Positions 8,815 through 20,755 of a stretch of DNA of 64,000 nucleotides are shown here, piece after piece. How positions within the stretch are numbered: the stretch's first letter is position 1; every line of letters starts with the position of its first letter. A program made the translations under genes and the position numbers. The stretch is from Clostridiales bacterium (GTDB taxonomy: Bacteria; Bacillota; Clostridia; Oscillospirales; Acutalibacteraceae): the NCBI GenBank assembly GCA_012524025.1, contig JAAYSC010000023.1, positions 1 through 64,000 on the forward strand, read 5' to 3'. The notes below the pieces were generated by a model that worked only from the letters and a program-made list of their open reading frames with translations, did not search any database and was not told the origin of the DNA.

Positions 8815-11217
8815 CTATTTGTTTTCGAAAACTTCTTGCGCTATTGCAACACCGGAAATGGCATCTGCCGCATAGAAATCGGCGCCGATTTGACTTGCAT
8901 AATCTTTCGTTATGACTGCTCCGCCAACCATTACCTTGCAGTCTGCGCCCTCACGCTTTAAAATTTGAATTATATCTTTCATCAATGGTGCGGTGGTAGT
9001 CATTAATGCACTTAAGCCCAGGAGCTTAATCTTTTCTTGTTTTACGGTATCGACAATTAGTCTGCAATCAACATTGCTGCCTAAATCAAGAACTTCATAA
9101 CCGTAATTTTCAAGCATCACTTTTGCAATATTTTTACCAATATCATGTATATCACCTTTAACTGTTGCAATAAGTACCCGCTCTTTTGTTTTTTGTTTTT
9201 GACCGGATTCTTCTAACTTTTCTTTTATTGCTTTAAAGGCGCTTTGGGCTGCTTCGGCACTTTTAATCAGCTGGGGCAAAAACAGCGTCTTTTTTTCAAA
9301 ACCATCTCCTACATCATTTAGAGCCGGAACCAAAATTTCTGTTACTAATTTTTGTGGTGGGTTTTCTGTCAAAAGTTCTACCGTCAATTCATAAGCCCTT
9401 TGCGCTTGACCGTTTTTTATTGCATCAAACAAGGGTGGTCTTTTTACAGGCTCTTCAATGTTTAAATTACCCTCGCTTGTTAAACTTTTCACATAATTGC
9501 TGTACTCAAGGCATTGCGAGTCAATACCTATTAAGGCCATATGTGAGAAATAAGTGTTCATCATCGCCTTTGATTCAGGATTAATTATGGCAAGATCCAA
9601 CCCGCGATACAAAGCCTGAGCGAAAAATGTAGCATTAATTATATCGCGTTCGGGCAAACCAAAAGAAACATTTGAAATACCTAAAACTGTTTTCACACCA
9701 AGCTTTTCTTTAACCAAAGCTAATGCGTCCAAGGTCACTTGTGCTGCATCGGAAGCCGCACCAACCGTCATTGTCAGTGTATCAATGATTATGTCTTTTT
9801 TGTCTATACCGAAAGACATTGCTCTTTCAATAATTTTACAAGCAATGTCAAATCGGCCCTGTGCGCTTTGAGGTATCCCATTGTCGTCTAAAGTAAGGGC
9901 GACCAAGACGCCACCGTATTTTTTTATCAAAGGTAAGATTGTATTTAAATCTTCTTCTTTACCGCTTACGGAATTCACCAAAGCTTTTCCGTTATAAATA
10001 CGCATGCTACTTTCTAAAGCAAGCGGATCGGCCGAGTCCAGCTGTAGTGGAAGGGAAATAGAAGTTTGCAATTCTTTTACGGCTTTGGTTAACACTTCTG
10101 CTTCTTCAAGGCCGGGGGTTCCGACATTTACATCTAAAATATGCGCGCCCGATGACACTTGCTCCAGGCCTAAATCAACAAGATAATCATAATCTTCTTC
10201 AAATAATGCTTCTTTAAGGCGCTTCTTCCCGGTGGGATTGATCCGTTCGCCTATAATCAGCGGTTTAGGCCCGATAAGACAAGATTTAGAATAGGAAGAT
10301 ATTAGGGTAAAGTCTTTTGCCGAGGGTGATGTATATGGTATACCCAAGCAGGCCACCATAGTTTGTTTTAAATGTTCGGGCGTGGTGCCACAGCAGCCCC
10401 CTAAAATGTGTGCCCCCATTTTTGCAATTTCAGACATTGTTTTTGAGAAATCAAGAGGATTTGATGAGAAAACAGTTTCCCCGTTTACAATGGTTGGCAT
10501 GCCGGCGTTGGGCATAATCAGCACCGGTATGGAAGCAAATGTCATAAACTCTTCAACAAATTCAAGCATTTTATCAGGGCCAAATCCGCAGTTTACACCC
10601 AGGGCATCTACGCCCAAGCCCTCAAGAAGGGCAACTGCAGCCAAGATATCTCCACCTGTGAGCAACTTGCCGTTTTCATCGAAGGAAAAAGAAGCAAGAA
10701 TAGGCAAATCGGTGTTTTCTTTCGCGGCTAAAACAGCCGCTTTCATTTCGTAGGTATCGGTCATGGTTTCAATAATTATTAAATCGGCACCATGCTTTGC
10801 ACCGAAAACAATTTGCTCTTTGAAAGTTTCATAAGCTTCATCAAAGGTCAAATCACCGAGTGGTTCCAAAAGCCTGCCCGTAGAACTAACATCCAAAGCA
10901 ATGTAGGCCTTCTTATCTCTGTCAGTGTTCATGATCGCTTTTTTAGCATTGGTCAAGGCAGCCAAAACAACCTCTTCAGTATCCAAACCGGAATTTTTAA
11001 GTTTAATTCTATTGGCTCCAAAGGTGTTTGTTGTGATAACATCACAACCTATTTTTAAGTAGGCTTCGTGTATGGAAACGATTGTTTGTGGGGCAGAAAT
11101 ATTCATGGATTCGGGCAGCTGGCCTGCAGGCAAACCGTTGGCTTGCAGGTAGGTACCCATGGCCCCGTCAATAAAAATTCTTTTTGTTTTCAATAATTGT
11201 CTGAAACTCAAGAACAA
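8815..11217 (-). CDS. metH: cobalamin-dependent methionine synthase-like: homocysteine-binding, pterin-binding and B12-binding domains, no activation domain
   Basis: DGAMGTYLQ, GGCCGTTPEH, GERINPTGKKRLKEAL, GDIHDIGKNI (B12 DxHxxG); 800 aa. Confidence 0.9.
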   Translation of the reverse strand: MFLSFRQLLKTKRIFIDGAMGTYLQANGLPAGQLPESMNISAPQTIVSIHEAYLKIGCDVITTNTFGANRIKLKNSGLDTEEVVLAALTNAKKAIMNTDRDKKAYIALDVSSTGRLLEPLGDLTFDEAYETFKEQIVFGAKHGADLIIIETMTDTYEMKAAVLAAKENTDLPILASFSFDENGKLLTGGDILAAVALLEGLGVDALGVNCGFGPDKMLEFVEEFMTFASIPVLIMPNAGMPTIVNGETVFSSNPLDFSKTMSEIAKMGAHILGGCCGTTPEHLKQTMVACLGIPYTSPSAKDFTLISSYSKSCLIGPKPLIIGERINPTGKKRLKEALFEEDYDYLVDLGLEQVSSGAHILDVNVGTPGLEEAEVLTKAVKELQTSISLPLQLDSADPLALESSMRIYNGKALVNSVSGKEEDLNTILPLIKKYGGVLVALTLDDNGIPQSAQGRFDIACKIIERAMSFGIDKKDIIIDTLTMTVGAASDAAQVTLDALALVKEKLGVKTVLGISNVSFGLPERDIINATFFAQALYRGLDLAIINPESKAMMNTYFSHMALIGIDSQCLEYSNYVKSLTSEGNLNIEEPVKRPPLFDAIKNGQAQRAYELTVELLTENPPQKLVTEILVPALNDVGDGFEKKTLFLPQLIKSAEAAQSAFKAIKEKLEESGQKQKTKERVLIATVKGDIHDIGKNIAKVMLENYGYEVLDLGSNVDCRLIVDTVKQEKIKLLGLSALMTTTAPLMKDIIQILKREGADCKVMVGGAVITKDYASQIGADFYAADAISGVAIAQEVFENK

Positions 11218-11225
11218 TCCCCCAT

Positions 11226-12104
11226 TTAAGTTATATCAAGCCCTAATATAGACGATAGATTCAAAAGAATATTATGCGCTATATCCGGCTTATTCATGGT
11301 ATAAAGATGAATACCTCTAACACCGTTTGCAATTAAATCCACAATTTGTTCGGTAGCATAAACAATGCCGGCCTGCTTCAAAGATTCGGGCTGATCACCA
11401 AATTTGTCCAATATAGCCTTGAACTTCGGTGTTAAAGAAGTACCTGACATTTCAAGGATTCTGTTTATTTGGTTTTTGTTTGTAACCGGCATTACTCCGG
11501 CACTTATCGGGATGTCAATCCCCTTTCTCAAAGCATTATACATGAAGGAATATAAGACATTATTGTCAAAAAACATTTGTGTAACTAAAAAATCACAGCC
11601 GCTGTCAACCTTGGCTTTTAAATATTCCAAGTCTTTATCTTTATTGTCAGACTCGACATGCCCTTCCGGATAGCAAGCGGCGCCAATGCAAAAACAACCC
11701 ATCGCGGCCGCCTCTTCAACCAGTTGATAGGCATACTTATAGTGGACAGCATTGGGGAAGCGGTGGTTTTCGGGAATGTCCCCTCTTAAGGCCAATATAT
11801 TATTGATTTTGCTTTCTTTAAGTTTTTTCAAATGATCGGAAACTTCGCTTTTTGTTGAGGAAACACAAGTCAGGTGAGCTAAAGCAGTGGTTGACAAGTC
11901 ATTTTGCAACATAGAAGCAATTTTTATGGTATTCTTTGATGTACCGCCGCCTGCGCCGTATGTGACACTGATAAAATCCGGCTTATAGCTTGAAAGTGTT
12001 TTTACTGCATTCGAAACGGAAGCGAAGGCCGAGTCAGCCTTTGGCGGAAACACTTCTAAAGAAAGTGTTACATCTTGTTGAGCAAACATTTTATCAATAC
12101 GCAT
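11226..12104 (-). CDS. metF: methylenetetrahydrofolate reductase
   Basis: LEVFPPK, SVTYGAGGGTSKNT, LALRGDIP motifs; immediately upstream of metH. Confidence 0.93.
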   Translation of the reverse strand: MRIDKMFAQQDVTLSLEVFPPKADSAFASVSNAVKTLSSYKPDFISVTYGAGGGTSKNTIKIASMLQNDLSTTALAHLTCVSSTKSEVSDHLKKLKESKINNILALRGDIPENHRFPNAVHYKYAYQLVEEAAAMGCFCIGAACYPEGHVESDNKDKDLEYLKAKVDSGCDFLVTQMFFDNNVLYSFMYNALRKGIDIPISAGVMPVTNKNQINRILEMSGTSLTPKFKAILDKFGDQPESLKQAGIVYATEQIVDLIANGVRGIHLYTMNKPDIAHNILLNLSSILGLDIT

Positions 12105-12130
12105 TTTATCACCTCAAAGCAGTGCTGATA

Positions 12131-12159
12131 ATTATACAAGATTCAGTGCCTTATTTCAA
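12131..12159 (-). promoter_or_regulatory. promoter of metF-metH
   Basis: TTGAAA-17-TATAAT on minus strand just upstream of metF ATG. Confidence 0.65.
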
Positions 12160-12243
12160 TAAAAAGCAGAGCATTGGGTCAGGAAGGAATATTACTCTAT
12201 CAGACAAAGTAATGTTAGCATGATATTAAGCTTTTGTCAAATA

Positions 12244-12275
12244 AAAAACGGTGGTCAGTTTTGACCACCGTTTTT
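12244..12275. terminator. intrinsic terminator
   Basis: AAAAACGGTGGTCA-GTTT-TGACCACCGTTTTT. Confidence 0.85.
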
Positions 12276-12287
12276 AGGCAAAAAGTC

Positions 12288-13787
12288 TTATTTATATTCT
12301 TCGTAGTTTCTGAAAATATCTTCGTCATAAACATAGTCTTGGTCTTTGTCATGCAAGGGGTACCAGACTTGTGCAAAGAAGGGGTTGAGACGCGCTTCTT
12401 CGTCATAGCGCCAAGGCCAAGGTAACTCTTCCGGGCACCAGTGACCACCTTTTAAGACAAGATTTGGTGTCATTTCAAAAACATTGCCTCTGGCACTTTC
12501 CCATTTCAAGGGTGTAAACAAGTCACCTTTTACCATCTCTGTCGACAAGCACTTTCCGCCACGGAATTCGGCTGCCTTTTTCATGTCTTCAAGGTCAAGC
12601 TCGCTTGTGGGCTTGCTTTCGTCATAACCATGGTCAAGCAATTCGACTTCTTCGGTGGGCCTTTCAATTTTAAAGGTATCCCATCCGCCGATCTTTTCCC
12701 ATTTTTCCTTTGAGCCGAAGAAGGCAGTAATATGCTCTTGGTCATTATTTTTGATCCAATACATCGTACCGAAATCTTTTACCATTGTCATGCGCTTCAT
12801 GCCCAGGTGCTTTATAAGGGCCGAAGGAACAATTTTCGAAAGCTTAAAGAACCAAGGCACACCTTGTGAAAGTTTCTTAAAGTAATCTGCTATGGTAATA
12901 TTCTCTCTAAAATTCAAGTAATCGTTTAAGACATCAGAGTCCGCATACCACTGGCCATGGAAATTCTGGATAATAAACCAGTTGGGGTCAAAGATTTTCC
13001 TGGGATCTGACAAGCCAATGGCTTCCAATAAGTATTGTTCAAATTCAAAGTTGGTTACCCTGAACTCTTTACCGCTGCCGATATTGTAGAATCTTCTCCA
13101 AAATTCATCGGGCACATTCTCATCGCAAACATTAAGGAGCAAGCGACCGGAATCTTCAACCGTTGCCCATTCAAGAACACCATTGAAGGGAACATGATAC
13201 ATTATTGGATCGTAGTTTTTCAAAATACCGGGATAAAGGATACCCGACTGCCTTAAAGAAACCCAATATCTTAAACCGGATTCTGCAAAAATTGCTTCGG
13301 CCTTGGTTTTACTGATTGCATAGTGGTCATAAACACTGATTTTGATGGGATCGCCTGTTCTTGCCCAGTGAATGGGAGGATTGCGGTCACCGGTCTGTGC
13401 TACGGTGCCGATATAAACAACCTTGATTGCATTGGGATCTGGTTGTGCTTTTACAGCGTCAACAATATTTTGGGCTGCTGTAATATTAGTTTTTTGAGTG
13501 CGTTTGGGATAATAATCGGCTGCCGGAGAAACCATTCCCCCAACATGTAGGACATAGTCGGACCCGGTCACGCATTCCAAAATATCTTCATAGTTAATAA
13601 GGTCGCCCCAAACCAGTTTTACGCTTGGGTCATTTTCGTATTCCTTGAACATTTCCTTGTTTTTGTCGCTGCCTCTGTTAAGCAGGACAAGGTTGTACTT
13701 GTCTCGACGAGCGTAAAGTTCTTGGAAGCCTGCCCATCCCATGTTACCGGATGACCCGGTAAGAAAGACTGTTTTTTTCTGAGCCAT
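12288..13787 (-). CDS. NAD(P)-dependent epimerase/dehydratase (extended SDR) with ~170-aa C-terminal extension
   Basis: TGSSGNMG nucleotide-binding motif and YAISK (YxxxK); 499 aa. Confidence 0.8.
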   Translation of the reverse strand: MAQKKTVFLTGSSGNMGWAGFQELYARRDKYNLVLLNRGSDKNKEMFKEYENDPSVKLVWGDLINYEDILECVTGSDYVLHVGGMVSPAADYYPKRTQKTNITAAQNIVDAVKAQPDPNAIKVVYIGTVAQTGDRNPPIHWARTGDPIKISVYDHYAISKTKAEAIFAESGLRYWVSLRQSGILYPGILKNYDPIMYHVPFNGVLEWATVEDSGRLLLNVCDENVPDEFWRRFYNIGSGKEFRVTNFEFEQYLLEAIGLSDPRKIFDPNWFIIQNFHGQWYADSDVLNDYLNFRENITIADYFKKLSQGVPWFFKLSKIVPSALIKHLGMKRMTMVKDFGTMYWIKNNDQEHITAFFGSKEKWEKIGGWDTFKIERPTEEVELLDHGYDESKPTSELDLEDMKKAAEFRGGKCLSTEMVKGDLFTPLKWESARGNVFEMTPNLVLKGGHWCPEELPWPWRYDEEARLNPFFAQVWYPLHDKDQDYVYDEDIFRNYEEYK

Positions 13788-13902
13788 TTCAAAATCCCCC
13801 TATATGAATTTTAATGATAATATCATAACTAAACACAAATTACAATTGTTTAGTTAAAAACAAGCCAATTAAGGCACAAAATGAATAAAAAGAGTTTTTG
13901 GT

Positions 13903-14835
13903 TTAAAAACCAAAAGCTTTCTTAAAGAAAAATGTAGACTGACGCATTTGCTTGGTTTCAAGTTTTCTGCTATCAATAAATTCACTGCTGTCTCTGACTC
14001 TGCTGAATATTTCAGTGCCCAAGCCTTCCAATTGTAAATAGTATTTGGAATTAATCGGGTAAAGCTGACATTCAGCAATTGACGCAAAACCAAGGAAGTC
14101 CTGCATAATTTCTGCCCTGTCGGGCTCTTTTTCGTAGTTATTGCAAAGCCAAGCGTAGAGTTCCGGATGAAAATTCGCCATAACACCCGAATAGCCGGAG
14201 CAGCCCAACCTCATGGTATCTAACAGTGTGGCTGCATTTGCATTGTAGATTTTTAAACCTGTCCCCTCAACCGCAAGAATTTTTCTGCCTATTTCCTCGG
14301 CATCACAGCAAGTATCTTTCAAGAATTGAAAGCGACCCGTTAAGGCAAGTTCTCTTAACACTTCCGGAGACAAAAGCCTTTTGTATGGATAAGGGCACTC
14401 ATAAATTCCCAAGCCAACCTCTTCCGGCAGGGACTTGTAAACATATTGGGCATTATTTAAGAAAACGCCGTCATCTTCATCCTCTTTGGCAAAGCGGTTG
14501 GCAATGAAAACATAGGCGTCAATTCCAATATCAATAATTTTATTTGCTTGATAAATTTGTTCATCTAAATCATCTTCGGTATGACCCGAAGCGATGATTG
14601 TAATATCTTTAGGGGTGTTTTTAACTATAAAGTCTAAAAGTTCAATTTTTTCCGCCAAAGTCAAATAAAAAATTTCACTCGATTGGCAAATTGCAAATAT
14701 TCCCGCTACTCCCCTGTCACAATACCACTCAATAAGCTTAAGCACCGCATTGTAATCTATTTTATTGCCTTTAGTGTAAGGGGTTACCATAGTCGGGTAT
14801 ACTCCGTTGGGGATAGTCTTTAGCAAATGAATCAC
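13903..14835 (-). CDS. dihydrodipicolinate synthase / N-acetylneuraminate lyase family aldolase
   Basis: PNGVYPTMVTPYT, YNAVLKLIEWY, YECPYPYKR; DapA-family TIM barrel. Confidence 0.82.
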   Translation of the reverse strand: MIHLLKTIPNGVYPTMVTPYTKGNKIDYNAVLKLIEWYCDRGVAGIFAICQSSEIFYLTLAEKIELLDFIVKNTPKDITIIASGHTEDDLDEQIYQANKIIDIGIDAYVFIANRFAKEDEDDGVFLNNAQYVYKSLPEEVGLGIYECPYPYKRLLSPEVLRELALTGRFQFLKDTCCDAEEIGRKILAVEGTGLKIYNANAATLLDTMRLGCSGYSGVMANFHPELYAWLCNNYEKEPDRAEIMQDFLGFASIAECQLYPINSKYYLQLEGLGTEIFSRVRDSSEFIDSRKLETKQMRQSTFFFKKAFGF

Positions 14836-14837
14836 TC

Positions 14838-16139
14838 CTAATTTAGATTAATGAATGTTTTCAGTTGAGAAATAAAATAAAAAGAGCCGCAAACCAGTAA
14901 AACATCCTCACGCCCACACAGAGCTTTTGATGCTTCAAAGGCCTTTTCTGCATTTTTGATACTTCTAACCTCTTTGCAATATTTGCTTGCGGCCTCGGCT
15001 AATTTTTCAGCTGGCAAAGCCCTTGGTAAATCAATGCTTGTGGCTATAAAGCTGTCTATGCGCGGCGTTAATATTTTTAAATAAGTCTCATAATCCTTGT
15101 CTGCCATCATACAGCACAGGGCCAAAATTCTTTTACCTTTTAAAAGTTTTTTTATGGTATCAGATAGAACTTGAGCACTCTCCTCGTTATGCCCGCCATC
15201 AAAGATAAGAATAGGCTCATCGACCTCAACTTCTTGCCGACCGGGCATTTTTGTTTTAGCCAGAGCTGCTTTTATGTGTTCGTCTTTGACCGTGTAGCCA
15301 AATTCATCTAAAAGTTGCAAGGCACAAATCGCTGTAATCGCATTGTAAACCATGTGGCGGCCGAGCATGGGCAAAATTAATTCCATCCGCTTGTAAGAAA
15401 ATCTACTGCCACTTATGTCTTCTTCACAGATCTCCAGTTTTATTGTTTCCGGAAGGGATAATTTGCTTGCCTTTTCATTTGCAAAATCTTTTATTAAATC
15501 CAAAACTTCAGGTGTTTGGAAGGGGTAAGAGACAAGCGGAACCCCCTCTTTTATAATCCCGGCTTTTTCATATGCAATCTGTTCAAGGGTTGAACCCAAA
15601 ACATCGCTATGGTCAAGAGAAATCGAGGTTAAGAGGCTGATCAAAGGTTTTTTGATAATATTTGTAGAATCATATCGGCCGCCAAGTCCAACTTCTAAAA
15701 CGACAATATCACATTTGCTTTTATGAAAGTAAAGAAAAGCGAGAGCGGTTATAAGTTCAAATTCGGTCGGTAGAAGCTCTTCCGGAAGGTCTTCTACCAC
15801 TTTTTTAATTTGTTTCAAACAAGAAACAAGTTCACTTTTGCCGATCATTTGGCCGTCGACCACAAAGCGTTCCCTAAAGTCCAATACATAAGGTGAAGTA
15901 AACAAGCCAACCTTGAAATCGGCTTGACTTAAAGCATTGGCGATCATTGTAGAAGTGGAGCCTTTTCCATTTGTACCGGCAACATGTACGATTTTTAATT
16001 CGTCTTGCACATTACCTATACCTTCGCAGAGCGCCCCTATTCTTTCCAATCCGGGTTTTATCCCGAAAAGACGAAAGGATTTAATATATTCCAAGGCTTC
16101 TTTATAAGTCATTTTTTCACACAACATCTTTCGGGCCAA
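14838..16139 (-). CDS. folC: folylpolyglutamate synthase / dihydrofolate synthase
   Basis: HVAGTNGKGSTSTM, SPYVLDFRERF, EVGLGGRYDSTN motifs. Confidence 0.93.
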   Translation of the reverse strand: MARKMLCEKMTYKEALEYIKSFRLFGIKPGLERIGALCEGIGNVQDELKIVHVAGTNGKGSTSTMIANALSQADFKVGLFTSPYVLDFRERFVVDGQMIGKSELVSCLKQIKKVVEDLPEELLPTEFELITALAFLYFHKSKCDIVVLEVGLGGRYDSTNIIKKPLISLLTSISLDHSDVLGSTLEQIAYEKAGIIKEGVPLVSYPFQTPEVLDLIKDFANEKASKLSLPETIKLEICEEDISGSRFSYKRMELILPMLGRHMVYNAITAICALQLLDEFGYTVKDEHIKAALAKTKMPGRQEVEVDEPILIFDGGHNEESAQVLSDTIKKLLKGKRILALCCMMADKDYETYLKILTPRIDSFIATSIDLPRALPAEKLAEAASKYCKEVRSIKNAEKAFEASKALCGREDVLLVCGSFYFISQLKTFINLN

Positions 16140-16160
16140 CTAACGGCGCTTTACAAGGGT

Positions 16161-18782
16161 TCAAGGAAGTTTAGCTAAACTTTCTTCAATCATGCTTATT
16201 TTTTCTTCCAAACTTGAAGCCATTTGACGCTGTTTTTCCACAACCTTTTCCGGAGCATTATTGATAAAACCGGGGTTGGACAGTTTAGCCTTTGTTGAGT
16301 CAAGCATTTTTTTGCTTTCTTCCAATTCTCTTTCCAACCTAACTTTTTCGGCTGCAAAGTCAATTAAGTCACCCAGGGGTATGGAGATTTTGGCATCACT
16401 TGTAACAACATCAATCAAGCCGTCGGGTAAGTCTGCTTCATTGACTGACACTTCAGAAGCCCAGGCCAGTCTTTTTAGAATTTCTTGAGCTTTTGAAAAG
16501 GTGTCGACATAGGCGCTTTCAATATATAGTTTTGATTTTTTAGACGGCGGAACATTCATCTCGGCCCGTCGGTTTCTTATTGCCCTTATGGCTTGTATTA
16601 TACGTTGCATTTCAGCTTCATCTTTTCTGAAGCTTAAGCTTTTCTTGAAGGTAGGCCAAGGCGAAACCATTATGGACTCACCCTCATGGGGCAAAGCTTG
16701 CCAAATTTCTTCTGTTATGAAAGGCATAAAGGGATGGAGTAATTTTAAAGTACCCGACAAAACATAAACTAAAACACTTTGCACCTGTTCTTTTGTTTCA
16801 TCTTTTGAATTAAGTCTTATTTTTGCAATTTCTATATACCAATCGCAAAATATATCCCAAATAAAATCATATAACTTCTGAACTGCCAAGCCAAGTTCAA
16901 ATTTTTCAAGGTTTTCGGTTACTTCCTTGACAAGGTCAAAATATAAAGTGAGTAGCCACTTGTCTTCAAGAGCAAGGTTTTTAGGCAATTCGGGTACAGT
17001 TGAATAATCATCAAGATTCATCAAAACAAAGCGTGCCGCATTCCAAAGCTTATTGGCAAAGTTTCTGCTGGATTCGACTTTTTCTTCTGAAAACCTCATA
17101 TCATTGCCGGGTGAATTACCAGTAGCCAAGGCAAAGCGCAAAGCATCCGCACCAAAATCTTCAATGACTTCAAGCGGATCAATTCCGTTGCCTAAAGATT
17201 TTGACATTTTACGCCCTTGAGCATCCCTAATTAAGCCGTGAATAAAAACGGTATCAAAAGGTGGCTTTTCGGTAAACTCACAGGCTGTAAAAATCATTCT
17301 GGCAACCCAGAAGAAAATAATATCATAGGCAGTTACCAGTGTATTGGTAGGATAATAATGAGCTAACTCTTCGGTTTCTTCAGGCCATCCGAGGGTAGAA
17401 AAAGGCCAAAGTGCAGAAGAAAACCAAGTATCAAGCGTGTCGGGGTCCTGCTTTACATTAATACTGTCACAGTGTTCACACCTTTCAACCGTGTTTTTAC
17501 TGACAGTAATCTTGCCGCAATCATCGCAATACCAAGCCGGGATACGATGCCCCCACCACAATTGCCTTGAGATACACCAGTCTCTTATGTTTTCCATCCA
17601 ATGAAAATATGTTTTAGAAAACCTTTCGGGAACAAATTCAATGTTTCCGTTTTTTACCGTCTCAATCGCCGGCTCTGCCAAAGGCTTCATCTTCACAAAC
17701 CATTGTTCGGAAATGCGCGGCTCAATTGTAATGTGACAACGATAGCATGCGCCGACATTGTGCATCAAAGGCTCTTCTTTGACCAGAAATCCGCCTTCTT
17801 TTAATTCCCGGGTTATCGCAAGGCGACATTCCGTGGCAGACATCCCTGCATACTTTCCGGCATTTTCATTCATATAGCCGTCTTCGGTCAGAACATTTAA
17901 GATTGGCAAATTATGTCTTAAACCAACTTCAAAATCATTTGGGTCATGAGCCGGTGTTATTTTAACAACACCCGTGCCAAACTCTGCATCCACATAATCG
18001 TCGGCTATTACAGGAATTTTTTTATTCATAATGGGTAGGATCACATTTTTACCAACGAATTTTGTATAACGCTCATCTTTTGGGTTTACCGCTACCGCCG
18101 TGTCACCCAACATTGTTTCCGGCCGTGTGGTAGCCAATTCAATATAGCCGGAACCGTCCTCCAGAGGATAACGCAAATGCCAAAAGGAGCTTTCTTTTTC
18201 TTCATATTCCACTTCGGCGTCTGAAATTGATGTTAAGCACTGCGGACACCAATTTGTAATTCTTTCACCACGATAAATCAAACCTTTTTCATAAAGTCTG
18301 ACAAAAACTTCGTTAACGGCTTCATTACAACCTTCATCCAAGGTGAAACGCTCGCGCTGCCAGTCACATGAGGCACCCAGCTTTTTTAATTGGCTGATAA
18401 TTGTTCCACCGTATTTTTCCTTCCAGGCCCAAGCTCTTTCAAGAAAGGCTTCCCTGCCGACATCATCTTTTGTCAAGCCCTCTTCAGCCAAGGCTTCAAC
18501 AAGTTTTAATTCAGTTGCAATTGAAGCGTGGTCGGTGCCGGGCAGCCAAAGTGCATCATAGCCCTGCATTCGACGCCAACGGATAAGTATATCTTGCAAA
18601 GTGTTATCCAAGGCATGCCCCATATGTAGCTGCCCCGTAATATTAGGCGGTGGCATGACGATGGTATAAGGAGTCTTTTCTTTTTCCAGCTTTGCGTGAA
18701 AATAATTTCCGTCAAGCCAACTTTTATAAACCCTGTCTTCAACTTCTTTGGGGCTGTATTGTTTTGCAAGTTCTTTTGCCAT
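16161..18782 (-). CDS. valS: valyl-tRNA synthetase
   Basis: [33 protein letters not shown]; start likely at second Met (ORF opens at 18794). Confidence 0.96.
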   Translation of the reverse strand: MAKELAKQYSPKEVEDRVYKSWLDGNYFHAKLEKEKTPYTIVMPPPNITGQLHMGHALDNTLQDILIRWRRMQGYDALWLPGTDHASIATELKLVEALAEEGLTKDDVGREAFLERAWAWKEKYGGTIISQLKKLGASCDWQRERFTLDEGCNEAVNEVFVRLYEKGLIYRGERITNWCPQCLTSISDAEVEYEEKESSFWHLRYPLEDGSGYIELATTRPETMLGDTAVAVNPKDERYTKFVGKNVILPIMNKKIPVIADDYVDAEFGTGVVKITPAHDPNDFEVGLRHNLPILNVLTEDGYMNENAGKYAGMSATECRLAITRELKEGGFLVKEEPLMHNVGACYRCHITIEPRISEQWFVKMKPLAEPAIETVKNGNIEFVPERFSKTYFHWMENIRDWCISRQLWWGHRIPAWYCDDCGKITVSKNTVERCEHCDSINVKQDPDTLDTWFSSALWPFSTLGWPEETEELAHYYPTNTLVTAYDIIFFWVARMIFTACEFTEKPPFDTVFIHGLIRDAQGRKMSKSLGNGIDPLEVIEDFGADALRFALATGNSPGNDMRFSEEKVESSRNFANKLWNAARFVLMNLDDYSTVPELPKNLALEDKWLLTLYFDLVKEVTENLEKFELGLAVQKLYDFIWDIFCDWYIEIAKIRLNSKDETKEQVQSVLVYVLSGTLKLLHPFMPFITEEIWQALPHEGESIMVSPWPTFKKSLSFRKDEAEMQRIIQAIRAIRNRRAEMNVPPSKKSKLYIESAYVDTFSKAQEILKRLAWASEVSVNEADLPDGLIDVVTSDAKISIPLGDLIDFAAEKVRLERELEESKKMLDSTKAKLSNPGFINNAPEKVVEKQRQMASSLEEKISMIEESLAKLP

Positions 18783-18815
18783 TTTATCCTCCAAATCGCT
18801 TTTTCTAAATTGATT

Positions 18816-19352
18816 TTAAATATCTCTTTTATACAAATCACTTCCCCTTGAATCTATGCAGACCATCAAGGGAAATTCTTTTAATTCCAACTGCCTGATA
18901 CTCTCGCAACCTAAATCTTCAAAAGCAATTACCTTGCTGCTTTTTACACATTTAGCTGCAAGCGCCCCTGCCCCGCCCAAGGCGCAAAAATAAAGAGCCC
19001 GGTTTTCCATTATGGCTTTGCGGACTTTTTCGCTTCTGCTCCCTTTACCTATTAAGGCCTTAACACCGTTTTTTAAAAGTGTTGGTGTGTATATGTCCAT
19101 GCGGCTCGAAGTAGTCGGCCCGCAACTTCCGATAGCAGCACCGAGGGGCGCGGGTGTCGGGCCGGTGTAATAAATACAGGCACCGTCAAGCTCAAAGGGC
19201 AAGGCTTGCCCTGCTTGAATCATGCTTATTATCCTTTTATGTGCTGCATCACGAGCTGTAAAAACTTGGCCGCTTAAATATATTTTCATTCCGGCATTTA
19301 GTTTTGTCGCCACAGCACCTAAATCAGATGTGTTGATATGTATATTTTCCAT
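18816..19352 (-). CDS. class I fumarate hydratase / tartrate dehydratase beta-subunit-type protein
   Basis: YYTGPTPAPLGAAIGSCGPTTSSRMD and GKGSRSEKV, hallmark of FumA C-terminal/TtdB domain. Confidence 0.88.
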   Translation of the reverse strand: MENIHINTSDLGAVATKLNAGMKIYLSGQVFTARDAAHKRIISMIQAGQALPFELDGACIYYTGPTPAPLGAAIGSCGPTTSSRMDIYTPTLLKNGVKALIGKGSRSEKVRKAIMENRALYFCALGGAGALAAKCVKSSKVIAFEDLGCESIRQLELKEFPLMVCIDSRGSDLYKRDI

Positions 19353-19387
19353 ACTTGATTAGCTTAAACCGTTTTATAAGTGTTTTT

Positions 19388-20740
<1,353 letters not shown>

Positions 20741-20755
20741 TCTTCTTCCTCCGAA

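Noticed and set aside
12215-12448. 77-aa minus-strand ORF
   Set aside because: Runs through a terminator hairpin and the 3' end of the epimerase gene.
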